Shown: piece by piece, positions 21,243-29,937 of the stretch
Layout: every line of letters begins with the position of its first letter
Position numbering within the stretch: position 1 is the stretch's first letter
DNA from: Psychrobacter sp. UBA3480
Lineage (GTDB): Bacteria; Pseudomonadota; Gammaproteobacteria; Pseudomonadales; Moraxellaceae
Assembly: GCF_002377945.1 (NCBI RefSeq)
Contig: NZ_DFQV01000017.1
Coordinates: 54,426-95,512 of the forward strand
Length of the DNA: 41,087 bases
Reading direction: 5' to 3'
The notes under the pieces: model-generated
Database searches by the model: none
What the model was told of the DNA's origin: nothing
Seen by the model: the letters and a program-made list of their open reading frames with translations, nothing else
Translations under genes and position numbers: made by a program

Positions 21243-21314
21243 TGGTACTCCCTACTATGATAATTACTTGTCCAACCCCAGAAACGCTATATATCTTTCG
21301 AGATTTAAACCTAT

Positions 21315-21641
21315 CTAATCTTTTTCATCAGGATTTAAAATACGGGTTTGTGCATTATCAATATTGGCATAACGATTTAAATCATTAATACCCTCACTCT
21401 TTGGTGCTGCACTACCGACAGTATCTTCATTGATATTGTCATCAAATGCGGTACTACCTTCTTGATCACGACGATCTGGTTGGCGCGCTGGATTGTCATT
21501 ATCATTTACGTGTTCTGAGTCGACAACAGATTCATCAAAAGTATCGGTCCCTTTGTTCTCAGTAGTATTTCTTTCAATTGCACTATGATCGTCAGATCCT
21601 AGTACCTTCACCTTATCTATTGCTGAGTCTTTGGCTTGCAT
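21315..21641 (-). CDS. Small acidic, apparently disordered protein 3 (108 aa)
   Basis: This is an Asp/Asn/Glu-rich, highly charged protein lacking Cys and Trp, with a slightly basic centre (NPARQPDRRDQEGS). The C-terminal part (INDLNRYANIDNAQTRILNPDEKD) could form one short amphipathic helix. The start ATG at 21641 is chosen because AAGAGGAT is 8 nt upstream; ATG 21647 is also possible but too close to that site. It is separated from its neighbours by about 70 bp on each side. The family is unknown to me. Confidence 0.75.
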   Translation of the reverse strand: MQAKDSAIDKVKVLGSDDHSAIERNTTENKGTDTFDESVVDSEHVNDNDNPARQPDRRDQEGSTAFDDNINEDTVGSAAPKSEGINDLNRYANIDNAQTRILNPDEKD

Positions 21642-21707
21642 TATCATATCCTCTTTTTATATTTATAATTTTATCGATTTGGTTAGCCGGCTGTTATATA
21701 TAGTCTT

Positions 21708-21971
21708 TTACTCATTACCTTTTTGGCTCAAGTCGTAGGCACTTAGTTCTGCTGCATTCTTGCCACCTGCTGGAAGGTCTTCTTCTTTACGTGGATCAGC
21801 ATAAACTTCGTCAGTCTCTTGTGAGTCTTGCTCAGGGCCATCGATTTCAGGCTTGTGCTTGCGCCCTGCGTAGCTATCTTTAGGGTTTTCTAATTCGTTA
21901 GCAGCAGGGTCATCTACGATTACCTTTTCTTCTGTGTCTGCTTCTGTTGCTACAGGTTCTTGCATAGTCAT
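21708..21971 (-). CDS. Small acidic, apparently disordered protein 2 (87 aa)
   Basis: The 87 residues are rich in Glu, Asp, Ala and Pro. There is a central basic/Gly patch (YAGRKHKPEIDGPEQDSQE) and a Gly-containing end (LPAGGKNAAELSAYDLSQKGNE). There is no Cys or Trp. The start ATG 21971 has GAGGGA upstream at about 8 nt. It lies in the four-gene run, 63 bp after the 56-aa gene. The spacing and strand suggest one transcript, but each gene has its own ribosome binding site. Confidence 0.75.
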   Translation of the reverse strand: MTMQEPVATEADTEEKVIVDDPAANELENPKDSYAGRKHKPEIDGPEQDSQETDEVYADPRKEEDLPAGGKNAAELSAYDLSQKGNE

Positions 21972-22034
21972 GGCGTATCCCTCGCTTTATTATTGGTTAT
22001 TATTAATTATTAATTTGATGTTTGATGTCGTAGA

Positions 22035-22205
22035 TTACTTATCAGTACGTAAATCATCATCGATAAAAGGTGTTTGCTCTTCTTCGCTTAATGATTCAGG
22101 AGCGTCAACCTTTTTATTCTCTGCTAAGTTCTTCTCAACTTCCTGACCATTTACCTGTTCTGCAGCTTGCTTGATATCTGAATTGTCATCGTTAGTAGTA
22201 CTCAT
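22035..22205 (-). CDS. Small acidic, apparently disordered protein 1 (56 aa)
   Basis: This short gene is supported by an ATG at 22205 with AGGAAA 7 nt upstream and a 56-codon frame ending at TAA. The product begins MSTTNDDNSDIKQAAEQVNG and ends PFIDDDLRTDK. It is acidic, polar and without Cys or Trp, like the three genes that follow it. It is first in the run, so the promoter should lie in 22206-22440. The shared style of all four products is the best evidence that it is real. The function is unknown. Confidence 0.7.
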   Translation of the reverse strand: MSTTNDDNSDIKQAAEQVNGQEVEKNLAENKKVDAPESLSEEEQTPFIDDDLRTDK

Positions 22206-22521
22206 GATTTATTTCCTATTCTTATGATTTGATTACATGGTTTTGAAATATTAAATAGATATATGTTTCAAGATTGTACCAACGCTCAAATGAATAACCA
22301 ATACTTATCAAATAGCGTCAGAATTGATATTAATTATAGGTATGACCTTGGGTAATGCACCAGTGTACTGCCGTATCAATATGTGAATAATTGTGAGGTT
22401 GCAAGTCAGTTTGTAACTTTTGCAATTGATAAGCACAAAAAAACCAAGCACCAGTATTTACCAATGCTTGGTTAGATAGATAATTGAATAGCTGATTATT
22501 GCCTAAAGGTATCTTTGCAAA
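22206..22521. other. Intergenic region between the acidic-protein cluster and ppk1
   Basis: This 316-bp stretch contains the likely promoter of the four-gene run (22206-22430) and the ppk1 terminator (22437-22473). There is no further gene. Confidence 0.55.
22437..22473 (-). terminator. Intrinsic terminator after ppk1
   Basis: On the minus strand AACCAAGCA pairs with TGCTTGGTT around a 14-nt loop and is followed by eight or so T. It lies 49 bp past the ppk1 stop. Confidence 0.9.
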
Positions 22522-24765
22522 TCAACTAGACTCTTCAACACGATTAATCGTTTTTAATAAATGCTCTTGTGCGACGTGTGGCTCCTCACCTGCTGCTGGC
22601 TGTAACTGCTGCCAAACGCCAGTGCCATCAAGTGTCCACGCTTGCGTATTATCCTGTAAGTAGTTAATTAAGCCATCTTGATAAATCTGCTTAAATAGCT
22701 TTTTATTCTCAATCGGGAATGCCACTTCTACGCGATGGAACAGGTTACGATCCATCCAGTCTGCACTACCGCAGTACAAGCGCTCATCGCCATCGTTGTA
22801 GAAATAATAAACGCGCGTATGCTCCAAAAACCGACCGATAACAGAACGCACAGTGATGTTTTCAGAGAGTCCTTTTACTTGTGGACGTAGACAACACATA
22901 GAACGCAGAATTAATTCAATCTTAACGCCTGCCTGCGAGGCATCATATAATTTATCAATGAGGCGGCGCTCAGTGAGCGCATTGGCTTTGATGATAATAT
23001 GAGTACGTTTGCCCGCTTTAGCATGAGCGATTTCATCATCGATAAAGCTCATCAATTTCTCATGCAAAGTAAAGGGTGCATGTAGCAGTTTTTTGAGGTT
23101 GGCAGGCTTACCCATGCCGGTTAACTCTTGGAATATTTTGTGAACGTCTTCTGAGATATCAGGATCAGCGCTAAACAGACCATAGTCGGTGTAAACCTTG
23201 GCATTTGCCGCATGATAGTTACCAGTGCCCAAATGGACATAACGACGGATTCGGTCTTCCTCGCGGCGTACGATGAGCATGAGCTTGGCATGAGTTTTAT
23301 AACCGACGATACCGTAGACCACGACCGCGCCTGCTTCTTGTAGATAGTTGGCAACTGCAATATTAGATGCTTCATCAAAACGCGCTCGCAGCTCAATAAC
23401 AGCAGTAACTTCTTTGCCATTACGAGCAGCGGCGGCAAGTGCTTTGACAATTTCTGAATTGGTGCCTGAGCGATATAGCGTTTGTTTAATTGCCAATACT
23501 TTAGGATCGCTGGCAGCCTGCCAAAGTAAATTAATAATCGGTGAGAACGCATGAAAAGGATGATGAACCAGCACATCGCTTTTACGCATGGCAGCGAACA
23601 TACTGGTCGATTTATCTGACTTATCCATTTCTCGGCGAAATGCCTTTGGCACGACATGAGTGAATGGCTGGTAGCGCAGCGCAGGAATATTAAAGTCAAA
23701 CAGCAAACGCGTTAAGTTGACTGGGCCATTGACACGGTATAGCTGATTGTCATGCAGCTCAAACTCATTGAGCAGATACTCACTGATATGCGTTGGACAA
23801 TCGGTTGTGACCTCAAGACGTACTTTATCACCGAAGCGGCGGTTTTCGAGCTCGCCTTCTAGTGCTTTGGCAATATCTTCGACATCATCGGCCAAATCTA
23901 AATCGGCATTACGTGTCAGCCTAAATTGATGACAACCAGTTACACTCATTCCAGGGAATAGCTCACCGATATGCTCATGAATAATAGCGGATAGCATCAC
24001 ATGATGCTCTTTGCCACCAGTCAGCTCATCTGGCAGGCGTATCACACGTGGCAGACTGCGCGGCGCAGGCACAATCGCTAAGTTAATATCGCGTCCAAAG
24101 GCGTCTTTACCTTCCAAGGTAGCGATAAAGTTTAAGCTTTTATTTACAAGACGCGGAAATGGATGTGCCGGATCAATGCTAATCGGTGTCAATACGGGTA
24201 CGACTTGCTCCGTAAAATAGCGCTTCATCCATGCAGACTGCTCAGCGTTTAGCTCATCACGTTTGAGATAGCGAATATCTTCGAGCGCAAGCGCTGGCAG
24301 GATATCTTCATTGAGAATACGATACTGTTCGCTGATTGCAGCATGAGTAATAATAGATATCTCGTTTAACACTTCGCTAGGACGCATGCCATGAGCACTG
24401 GTCGACACATCACCGATGTTGAGCTTTTGCATGATGCCAGCGACACGAATCTCAAAAAATTCATCAAGATTGGATGAAAAAATAATCAAGAAAAATAAGC
24501 GTTCAAGCAGTGGGTGACGCGAACTAGATGCCTGCGCTAATACTCGCAGATGAAACTGTAGTAAAGACAAGTCACGATTGATATAACTGCTCGGTGAATA
24601 GCTGCCATCTGCTGAGCGTTGCCATTCAATTTCTGCTAAATTATTTGGGCTATTATCTACACTAATGTCTTTATCAATATTGTCATTAGCGCCCTCGTTG
24701 ACCTTATTAACGTCAATCATATCGTTAACATCACCACTGCCCTGATTACTAGTCATCTCTACCAC
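22522..24765 (-). CDS. ppk1: Polyphosphate kinase 1
   Basis: It reversibly transfers the ATP gamma-phosphate to polyphosphate chains, usually at the membrane. Seen in order: N-domain [16 protein letters not shown] and [14 protein letters not shown], then the head domain. The C-terminal catalytic domains follow, with autophosphorylated His H492 ([10 protein letters not shown]) and the second conserved His H649 ([10 protein letters not shown]), then [11 protein letters not shown] and [10 protein letters not shown]. The 747 residues include about 45 extra polar N-terminal residues (Asn/Asp-rich) before YINRD. The start is a GTG (24765) with AAGGAG 7 nt upstream; an ATG follows three codons later. 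ppx, the usual partner, is not nearby. A MITE-like element lies 117 bp upstream of the start. Confidence 0.96.
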   Translation of the reverse strand: MVEMTSNQGSGDVNDMIDVNKVNEGANDNIDKDISVDNSPNNLAEIEWQRSADGSYSPSSYINRDLSLLQFHLRVLAQASSSRHPLLERLFFLIIFSSNLDEFFEIRVAGIMQKLNIGDVSTSAHGMRPSEVLNEISIITHAAISEQYRILNEDILPALALEDIRYLKRDELNAEQSAWMKRYFTEQVVPVLTPISIDPAHPFPRLVNKSLNFIATLEGKDAFGRDINLAIVPAPRSLPRVIRLPDELTGGKEHHVMLSAIIHEHIGELFPGMSVTGCHQFRLTRNADLDLADDVEDIAKALEGELENRRFGDKVRLEVTTDCPTHISEYLLNEFELHDNQLYRVNGPVNLTRLLFDFNIPALRYQPFTHVVPKAFRREMDKSDKSTSMFAAMRKSDVLVHHPFHAFSPIINLLWQAASDPKVLAIKQTLYRSGTNSEIVKALAAAARNGKEVTAVIELRARFDEASNIAVANYLQEAGAVVVYGIVGYKTHAKLMLIVRREEDRIRRYVHLGTGNYHAANAKVYTDYGLFSADPDISEDVHKIFQELTGMGKPANLKKLLHAPFTLHEKLMSFIDDEIAHAKAGKRTHIIIKANALTERRLIDKLYDASQAGVKIELILRSMCCLRPQVKGLSENITVRSVIGRFLEHTRVYYFYNDGDERLYCGSADWMDRNLFHRVEVAFPIENKKLFKQIYQDGLINYLQDNTQAWTLDGTGVWQQLQPAAGEEPHVAQEHLLKTINRVEESS

Positions 24766-24881
24766 GTCACTACTCCTTTTGCGTTATCGATACGCCATCA
24801 TCTTTTATCGTTCTGTCTTTATTAGGGTATATCCTAGTTTTATTTGAAATAGCCGAGCCTACAACATTCAATCCTATAATT

Positions 24882-25055
24882 TAGGGCGTGTCCTCAATTC
24901 AAACGAGTGTCCTCTAAATGGGCTAAAAACAGCTAAATTTTGCCAAATATCGTCAAATAGTTGGTCAATATCTCGATATTATCTGCACTATTTTCCTTGT
25001 TTGACGGCAATTTATCTCATTTTTATCACCATTTTTAAAATGAGGACACGCCCTA
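24882..25055. mobile_element. 174-bp MITE-like element
   Basis: The ends TAGGGCGTGTCCTCA (24882-24896) and its exact reverse complement (25041-25055) are perfect 15-bp terminal inverted repeats. Reading the element as GGGCGTGTCCTCA ends flanked by TA on each side fits a TA target duplication. GTGTCCTC is repeated inside the left end at 24907-24914, 19 bp from the terminal copy, and an AATAT-CTCG-ATATT dyad lies near the centre (24967-24980). No open frame is present, so it must have been moved by a transposase elsewhere. Similar ends occur in IS5-like or IS630-like elements; the parent is not identified here. It sits 22 bp after the mtgA stop and 117 bp upstream of ppk1. Confidence 0.85.
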
Positions 25056-25077
25056 GCCCAACTCTCATGCTTTATGT

Positions 25078-25767
25078 TTATGAAGCTGCTTGCGGTAATA
25101 CGGCATTTTTCATGCGTTTTTTGATAATACGTTGCTTGTTACGTAAACGCTTATCGCCTTGATTGTCTTCGTAGTACTTTGGATTGGTAAGCATCGCAAT
25201 CAGAAGCGCTGACTCATCTCGGTTTAGATTGGCCGCAGACTTATCGAAATAATGATGCGCTGCCGCGTCTATACCATAGATACCATTACCAAACTCCGCC
25301 ACATTTAGGTAAGCGGTCATAATGCGCTGCTTGTCCCACAAGGTCTCAATCATCACAGTGATGACAGCCTCTTCAGCTTTACGCACATAAGAGCGATGCG
25401 AAGTGAGGAACAAGTTCTTTGCCAATTGTTGAGTAATCGTTGAGCCGCCAGCAGACATTTTGCCTGTCTCTTCATTTTTCTTTTGCGCCGCTTTGATACC
25501 TTTAAAATCAAAACCACTATGCTGACTAAATGTCGAGTCTTCACTCACAATCGCCGCTTGCTTGGCAGGTTTGGCAATCGCATCATATTCAGCCCATGTC
25601 TGAGTGACTGTGCCGCCCGTTAGGCGATGCGTCAACATAAACATACTGTTGTTAATTGGCTGTGTTTTCCAAATTAATAGTAGCCCAACGACCAATATAT
25701 GGAATGCGACAACCAATAGCATAATTGCCAATAACAGACGTTTGATAAATGTGCCAAAACTTGCCAT
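25078..25767 (-). CDS. mtgA: Monofunctional peptidoglycan glycosyltransferase
   Basis: It polymerises lipid II into glycan strands at the cytoplasmic membrane (GT51 family). An N-terminal membrane helix (FIKRLLLAIMLLVVAFHILVV) is followed by the catalytic domain. The catalytic Glu is in IVSEDSTFSQHSGFD, then comes the GGSTITQQLAKNLFL block, and later RKAEEAVITVMIETLWDKQRIMTAYLNVAEFGNGIYG. There is no transpeptidase domain, which makes it monofunctional. The start is set at ATG 25767 (229 residues), directly before the helix; the frame opens 54 bases earlier. The downstream side abuts a MITE, so read-through termination may depend on that element. Confidence 0.94.
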   Translation of the reverse strand: MASFGTFIKRLLLAIMLLVVAFHILVVGLLLIWKTQPINNSMFMLTHRLTGGTVTQTWAEYDAIAKPAKQAAIVSEDSTFSQHSGFDFKGIKAAQKKNEETGKMSAGGSTITQQLAKNLFLTSHRSYVRKAEEAVITVMIETLWDKQRIMTAYLNVAEFGNGIYGIDAAAHHYFDKSAANLNRDESALLIAMLTNPKYYEDNQGDKRLRNKQRIIKKRMKNAVLPQAAS

Positions 25768-25821
25768 GCGCGATATCCGAGTGGTTAAAAAAGTAATAAG
25801 ATAAGGTTGATACTCTATCAA

Positions 25822-26064
25822 TGACTATGAGACATCAACTAAGAATCAGTGATTATAAATGGGCTATGTATAGCCAATCATTAACTGTTGAGCATTAGTC
25901 ATTAATAACGATCAATAGCAGGTCATCTTACCTAATCTCACAATCGCTGTCATTATTTACCCCACTTCTTTATGATGTAATGACCGTTAAAGTATTTTAT
26001 GTTTTAGATAAGCGCGTGCTGAGCATCAGCGCTTTGCAATCAGTATGAAGATAAGAGACTAACC
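25822..26064. other. Intergenic region upstream of the glutaredoxin-like gene
   Basis: This stretch lies between divergent mtgA and the 26065 gene. A compact palindrome AAGCGC (26010-26015) / GCGCTT (26029-26034) with an inner GCTGA/TCAGC lies 30 bp before the start of the plus-strand gene. It may be an operator or hairpin. Confidence 0.4.
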
Positions 26065-26373
26065 ATGTACGATGATAATATAGAAGTATTACGAGCGCGT
26101 GTTATTGCAGCAAATCCAAGCCTCAACACCGCTGAAAATAACAATCAATGGTGGCTACTGGGCACCTCGGGCTGCCATTTATGTGATATCGCTGAGCAGA
26201 TAATTACTCAGTTTCAGGCAGTACAACCGATTAGTTACCAATATATCGATATTGCAGACTTTGATGAGGCACTGATGATGAAATTTGCCACAACTATCCC
26301 TGTGATTTTGACGCCATCCAAACGATTAAACTATCCGTTTTCGGTGATGGATTTGCAGCAGCTGCTCGCTTAA
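26065..26373 (+). CDS. Glutaredoxin-like (DUF836-type) protein
   Basis: This is a small thioredoxin-fold protein. The strand WWLLGTSGCHLCDIAEQII carries the redox motif CHLC (C37, C40 by count). It is followed by a second strand YQYIDIADFDEAL and the cis-Pro segment TTIPVILTP typical of glutaredoxins. The 102 residues end at a helix (MDLQQLLA). The partner and substrate are unknown. It precedes lldD by 56 bp on the same strand, so the two may be co-transcribed. The ribosome binding site is weak (AGAGAC). Confidence 0.85.
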   Translation: MYDDNIEVLRARVIAANPSLNTAENNNQWWLLGTSGCHLCDIAEQIITQFQAVQPISYQYIDIADFDEALMMKFATTIPVILTPSKRLNYPFSVMDLQQLLA

Positions 26374-26429
26374 TAGCATTAGACCTATAACAAAGACGCC
26401 CAATTACGATGATAAAGTGGTGAGAAATC

Positions 26430-27629
26430 ATGAAAGATTTAAAACCAGTATTAAAGAAAGTAACAGAGATTGAAGACCTACGCCGTGTCGCTAAGCGTAA
26501 AGTGCCGCGCATGTTTTATGACTATGTCGATTCAGGCTCATGGACTGAGACCACGTATCGTAGTAATGAAACTGACTTTGACCGTATCAAACTGCGCCAG
26601 CGAGTATTGGTCGATATGGACAATCGCAGTCTAGCAACACAAATGATTGGTGAGTCCGTCAATATGCCCGTCGCCATCGCTCCAACTGGGTTCACTGGTA
26701 TGATGTGGGCAGATGGCGAGATTCATGCCGCACGTGCCGCTGAAAAATTTGGCGTGCCTTTCTCCCTCTCGACCATGAGCATCTGCTCTATCGAAGATAT
26801 CGCCACTCATACCAGCAAACCGTTTTGGTTTCAGTTGTATGTCATGCGCGATCAAGACTATATGGCCAATTTGATTCAACGGGCAAAAGATGCCAATTGC
26901 TCAGCCCTAATATTAACTGCCGACTTGCAGGTCATGGGTCAACGCCATAAAGATATCAAAAACGGTTTGTCTGCACCGCCTAAACCGACGCTTACTAACA
27001 TCATGAACCTAATGACCAAGCCGCAGTGGTGTATGAATATGCTAGGCACCAAACGTCGTAGCTTTGGCAATATCGTCGGTCATGCCAAAGGCGTTGAAGA
27101 CTTGTCATCATTGAGCTCATGGACAGAAGAGCAGTTTGATCCACGTTTGAGCTGGGATGATGTGGCGCGTATCAAAGATATGTGGGGCGGCAAGCTGATC
27201 ATCAAAGGTATCATGGAACCTGAAGATGCCATCATGGCGGCCCGTAGCGGTGCTGATGCACTGGTCGTCTCAAACCATGGAGGCCGTCAATTAGATGGTG
27301 CACTGTCTTCTATTTCTGCGCTGTCTGACATCGTACAAGCCGTCCATGCTGAGAATAGCGATATTGAAGTGTGGTTAGATAGTGGCATTCGCTCTGGTCA
27401 AGATGTGCTAAAAGCGATATCACTGGGTGCGAAAGGCACGATGATTGGGCGCGCTTTTCTCTATGGATTGGGCGCTTATGGTGAAGATGGCGTACGCCGC
27501 GCGCTTGAAATCATCTATAAAGAGTGTGATATCTCAATGGCATTCTGCGGTCATACTGATATCAATAAAGTTACGGATGATATCTTGGTAAAAGGTACTT
27601 ATGAGAATCTTAAAGTTGGTCATTTTTAG
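26430..27629 (+). CDS. lldD: FMN-dependent L-lactate dehydrogenase (LldD family)
   Basis: It oxidises L-lactate to pyruvate and passes electrons to quinones; it belongs to the alpha-hydroxy-acid oxidase family. The phosphate and flavin contacts are in PVAIAPTGFTGMMW, STMS, FQLYVMRD and TADLQVMGQRHKD. The active-site lysine is in LIIKGI (K259), the catalytic His is H283 with R286 (SNHGGRQLDG), and the FMN phosphate loop is DSGIRSGQD and GRAFLYGLGAYG. Length is 399 residues. No lactate permease or lldR regulator adjoins it, so the assignment to L-lactate rather than another 2-hydroxy acid is from family similarity. A degenerate tandem repeat begins at its stop codon. Confidence 0.9.
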   Translation: MKDLKPVLKKVTEIEDLRRVAKRKVPRMFYDYVDSGSWTETTYRSNETDFDRIKLRQRVLVDMDNRSLATQMIGESVNMPVAIAPTGFTGMMWADGEIHAARAAEKFGVPFSLSTMSICSIEDIATHTSKPFWFQLYVMRDQDYMANLIQRAKDANCSALILTADLQVMGQRHKDIKNGLSAPPKPTLTNIMNLMTKPQWCMNMLGTKRRSFGNIVGHAKGVEDLSSLSSWTEEQFDPRLSWDDVARIKDMWGGKLIIKGIMEPEDAIMAARSGADALVVSNHGGRQLDGALSSISALSDIVQAVHAENSDIEVWLDSGIRSGQDVLKAISLGAKGTMIGRAFLYGLGAYGEDGVRRALEIIYKECDISMAFCGHTDINKVTDDILVKGTYENLKVGHF

Positions 27630-27690
27630 AGCTATCCGTTTTTAAGAACTTTCGATTTCTAAGAGCTTGCTAGTTTTAAAAGCTATCAGC
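27623..27690. repeat. Degenerate tandem repeat after lldD
   Basis: About four copies of a 16-18 bp unit, consensus TTTTTAAGAGCTATCNG, run in tandem. The first copy contains the lldD stop codon. The copies differ at several positions, so this is an old duplication. The function is unknown. Confidence 0.55.
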
Positions 27691-27796
27691 CATAAAGAGT
27701 ATGAAAACTTGTACCATGATGACCTGCGGATAAATAACATTATCTGACCATACCCTTTATACTATATATACAACATTTTGATGATATCTCGCTTTT

Positions 27797-28882
27797 ATGA
27801 CCATTCAACAACTATTAAAAATAGCGCCCGTCACTACCCTGCTCTTAGCTAGCTTTATTGGGCTATTTATTATGCAGATATTGACAGGTGTTGATGCCAA
27901 CAACCCCTCCACTGAGGCACTGCTCAAATGGGGTGCCAATGCCTTACCTTTTACCATGGGTGATGATCCTTGGCGACTGATCAGTAGTGCGTTTTTGCAC
28001 ATTGGTCTGATGCATTTATTGTTTAATGGGTTTGCCATGTATTTCTTTGGGCAGATTGCCGAGCCGATGTTTGGCTCAGCCAAATTTTTGGCGTTATTTT
28101 TGTTGGCAGCAATCGGTGGTAACTTACTCAACAGCTATGTCACATGGCAAAGTATATTGGATGGTACGGGACAGCCTGGACTCTCAGCTGGCGCATCAGG
28201 TGGTATCATGGGCATTGGTGCGGCATTATTAATCGCTGCACTGTTTAAAATATCGGTCAATGGCATGGTACTCAATCTTCAAAGCCTAATCTTTATTATG
28301 GGCATCAACCTCGTCTATGGGTTTGCCGTACCAGGTATTGATAATGCTGGTCATATCGGTGGCGCAATCACGGGACTAGTGATTGCATTGGCTTTTGCGA
28401 TTGGCTACCGTCAGCGTCTAGCAGTCGCGCTGCAAAATGCAGCGATTCAGCAGCAGCGCACGTTAAATGCTTATCAAACCAACTATTCATATAGTGCTCA
28501 TGACAGCACACCCTATAATAGTCAGTATAGTGGCCAGTATCATAATCAACTTGATAACCAAAGCCCGTATGACGCTACTTCTATCGAACAATCGCCTCAC
28601 ATTGATGCTAATTCAACCGAGCAAGATGCTGCGTTTGCCAACAATGAAACGAATACGGCAGACATATATACTAACAATAGTGCCGACAGCATTACTGCTA
28701 ACAATTCACCGTTAAGTAATGAAGCTGTTCATAATAGTATTAAACCCGAAGCACTTAAAAAACCTTCCATTATTTGGCAACTATTACCATGGCTTGCGAT
28801 GTTACTTATTAGCATTGGCTTCGTCTGGTGGTGGCAAGATATTCATCAGCAATTACTGCAAGTACTAAAAGCCATTGAGTAA
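27797..28882 (+). CDS. Rhomboid-family intramembrane serine protease
   Basis: It cleaves membrane substrates within or near their membrane segment. Six helices lie in residues about 10-205, with the L1/TM2 motif WRLISSAFLHIGLMHLLFN (H73 and N77 at the usual positions), catalytic Ser S134 in GASGG, and catalytic His H186 in NAGHIGG. This is the GlpG-like catalytic dyad layout. It is followed by about 120 residues of Ser/Thr/Asn/Tyr-rich, low-complexity linker and a seventh hydrophobic helix (IIWQLLPWLAMLLISIGFVWWW) close to the C-terminus. The extra helix at the C-terminus is a known rhomboid variant, but the long linker is unusual. The ribosome binding site is weak. It is separated from lldD by 167 bp. 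Confidence 0.92.
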   Translation: MTIQQLLKIAPVTTLLLASFIGLFIMQILTGVDANNPSTEALLKWGANALPFTMGDDPWRLISSAFLHIGLMHLLFNGFAMYFFGQIAEPMFGSAKFLALFLLAAIGGNLLNSYVTWQSILDGTGQPGLSAGASGGIMGIGAALLIAALFKISVNGMVLNLQSLIFIMGINLVYGFAVPGIDNAGHIGGAITGLVIALAFAIGYRQRLAVALQNAAIQQQRTLNAYQTNYSYSAHDSTPYNSQYSGQYHNQLDNQSPYDATSIEQSPHIDANSTEQDAAFANNETNTADIYTNNSADSITANNSPLSNEAVHNSIKPEALKKPSIIWQLLPWLAMLLISIGFVWWWQDIHQQLLQVLKAIE

Positions 28883-29029
28883 ATGCTCATACTTATCTAT
28901 CATTGCTATATAGACTCCAAAAACAGCATACTGACCTATATTACTGATTCATTTTATAGCTTGCCCTTTTAAACACGTTTTGCTTAATCGCACCACTCAG
29001 TTATTTATACTCACTTACGAGATCCAATT

Positions 29030-29842
29030 ATGTTAAAACTTGCAGCGCTACCTAATATCTCTACACGTACTATGTTTAGCGCGTTCACCGCTACTGCACT
29101 ATTTGGTGTGGCTAGCATGTCTAACGCCGCACTTTTTAATGACAACTTGCCGACTGACAAAGATGCTGAGCTCAGCGTTGGGGTCAATGTCATGGCGGTC
29201 AAATCAGCCTATGATCTCGAAGACAGTACTGAAGTGCGCGTGCTACCAGGTGCATTTTATGACAATAACAAAGTCTATGTACGCGGTGCGCAAGCTGGTG
29301 CGTATCTGATCAACGATGGTGTCAATCAGCTGTCTGCCTATGCCAAGCTTGCAGGTTCTGAGTTTGAACCTGATGATGCCAATGGCGCACTGCAAGGCTT
29401 GGATGAGCGTAAATCATCAGCAGAAGCAGGTCTAAGCTATCAGCGTCGTACAGCTATTGGCGGCATCCGCGCGCAAATAGGCGCTGATGTATTAGATCGT
29501 AGTGGCGGTAACACGGCTCGCTTGACTTACCTTTCTAGAATTACTAAAGGCAAGCTAACGGTCTATCCAAGTATTGGCTTTGAATATCATGATGCTGACT
29601 ACAACGAGTACTACTATGGTGTCAGTGAAAAAGAGGCCGCGAAAACGGGCGTTGATGCGTATAAATCTAACTCTAGCTTGAATCCGTATATCAATATTAG
29701 TGCCAACTATGACTTTAATGAGCGCTGGGCAGGATTCGCCAATCAAAGCGTGAGCTATGTACCGAATGAGCAGTACGATAGCCCAATGGTCGACTCACGT
29801 ACTGAAGCAGCGACGACGCTTGGTTTGCTTTATAAGTTTTAA
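29030..29842 (+). CDS. MipA/OmpV-like outer-membrane protein
   Basis: This is a beta-barrel protein by family (scaffold for murein enzymes in E. coli, though the role differs in other bacteria). A hydrophobic signal-like region (residues 15-33, FSAFTATALFGVASMSNA) is followed by a mature protein of alternating strands. The family region DYNEYYYGVSEKEAAKTGVDAY and the closing TTLGLLYKF are recognisable. An internal ATG at 29072 would give a shorter, more standard signal peptide. The 270 residues fit the family. There is no linked two-component system. Confidence 0.82.
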   Translation: MLKLAALPNISTRTMFSAFTATALFGVASMSNAALFNDNLPTDKDAELSVGVNVMAVKSAYDLEDSTEVRVLPGAFYDNNKVYVRGAQAGAYLINDGVNQLSAYAKLAGSEFEPDDANGALQGLDERKSSAEAGLSYQRRTAIGGIRAQIGADVLDRSGGNTARLTYLSRITKGKLTVYPSIGFEYHDADYNEYYYGVSEKEAAKTGVDAYKSNSSLNPYINISANYDFNERWAGFANQSVSYVPNEQYDSPMVDSRTEAATTLGLLYKF

Positions 29843-29864
29843 TTGAGATTAGATGTTTGATATG

Positions 29865-29894
29865 AAAAAGGCCGACCATTTTGCTTGGCTTTTT
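29865..29894 (+). terminator. Possible terminator after the OmpV-like gene
   Basis: AAAAAGGCC and GGCTTTTT pair with one bulge around a 13-nt loop, with a T run. It lies 23 bp past the stop codon. Confidence 0.55.
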
Positions 29895-29937
29895 ACAACT
29901 AATCAAATTGTGGATAATCAATTAGGAAAAGTAAAGT

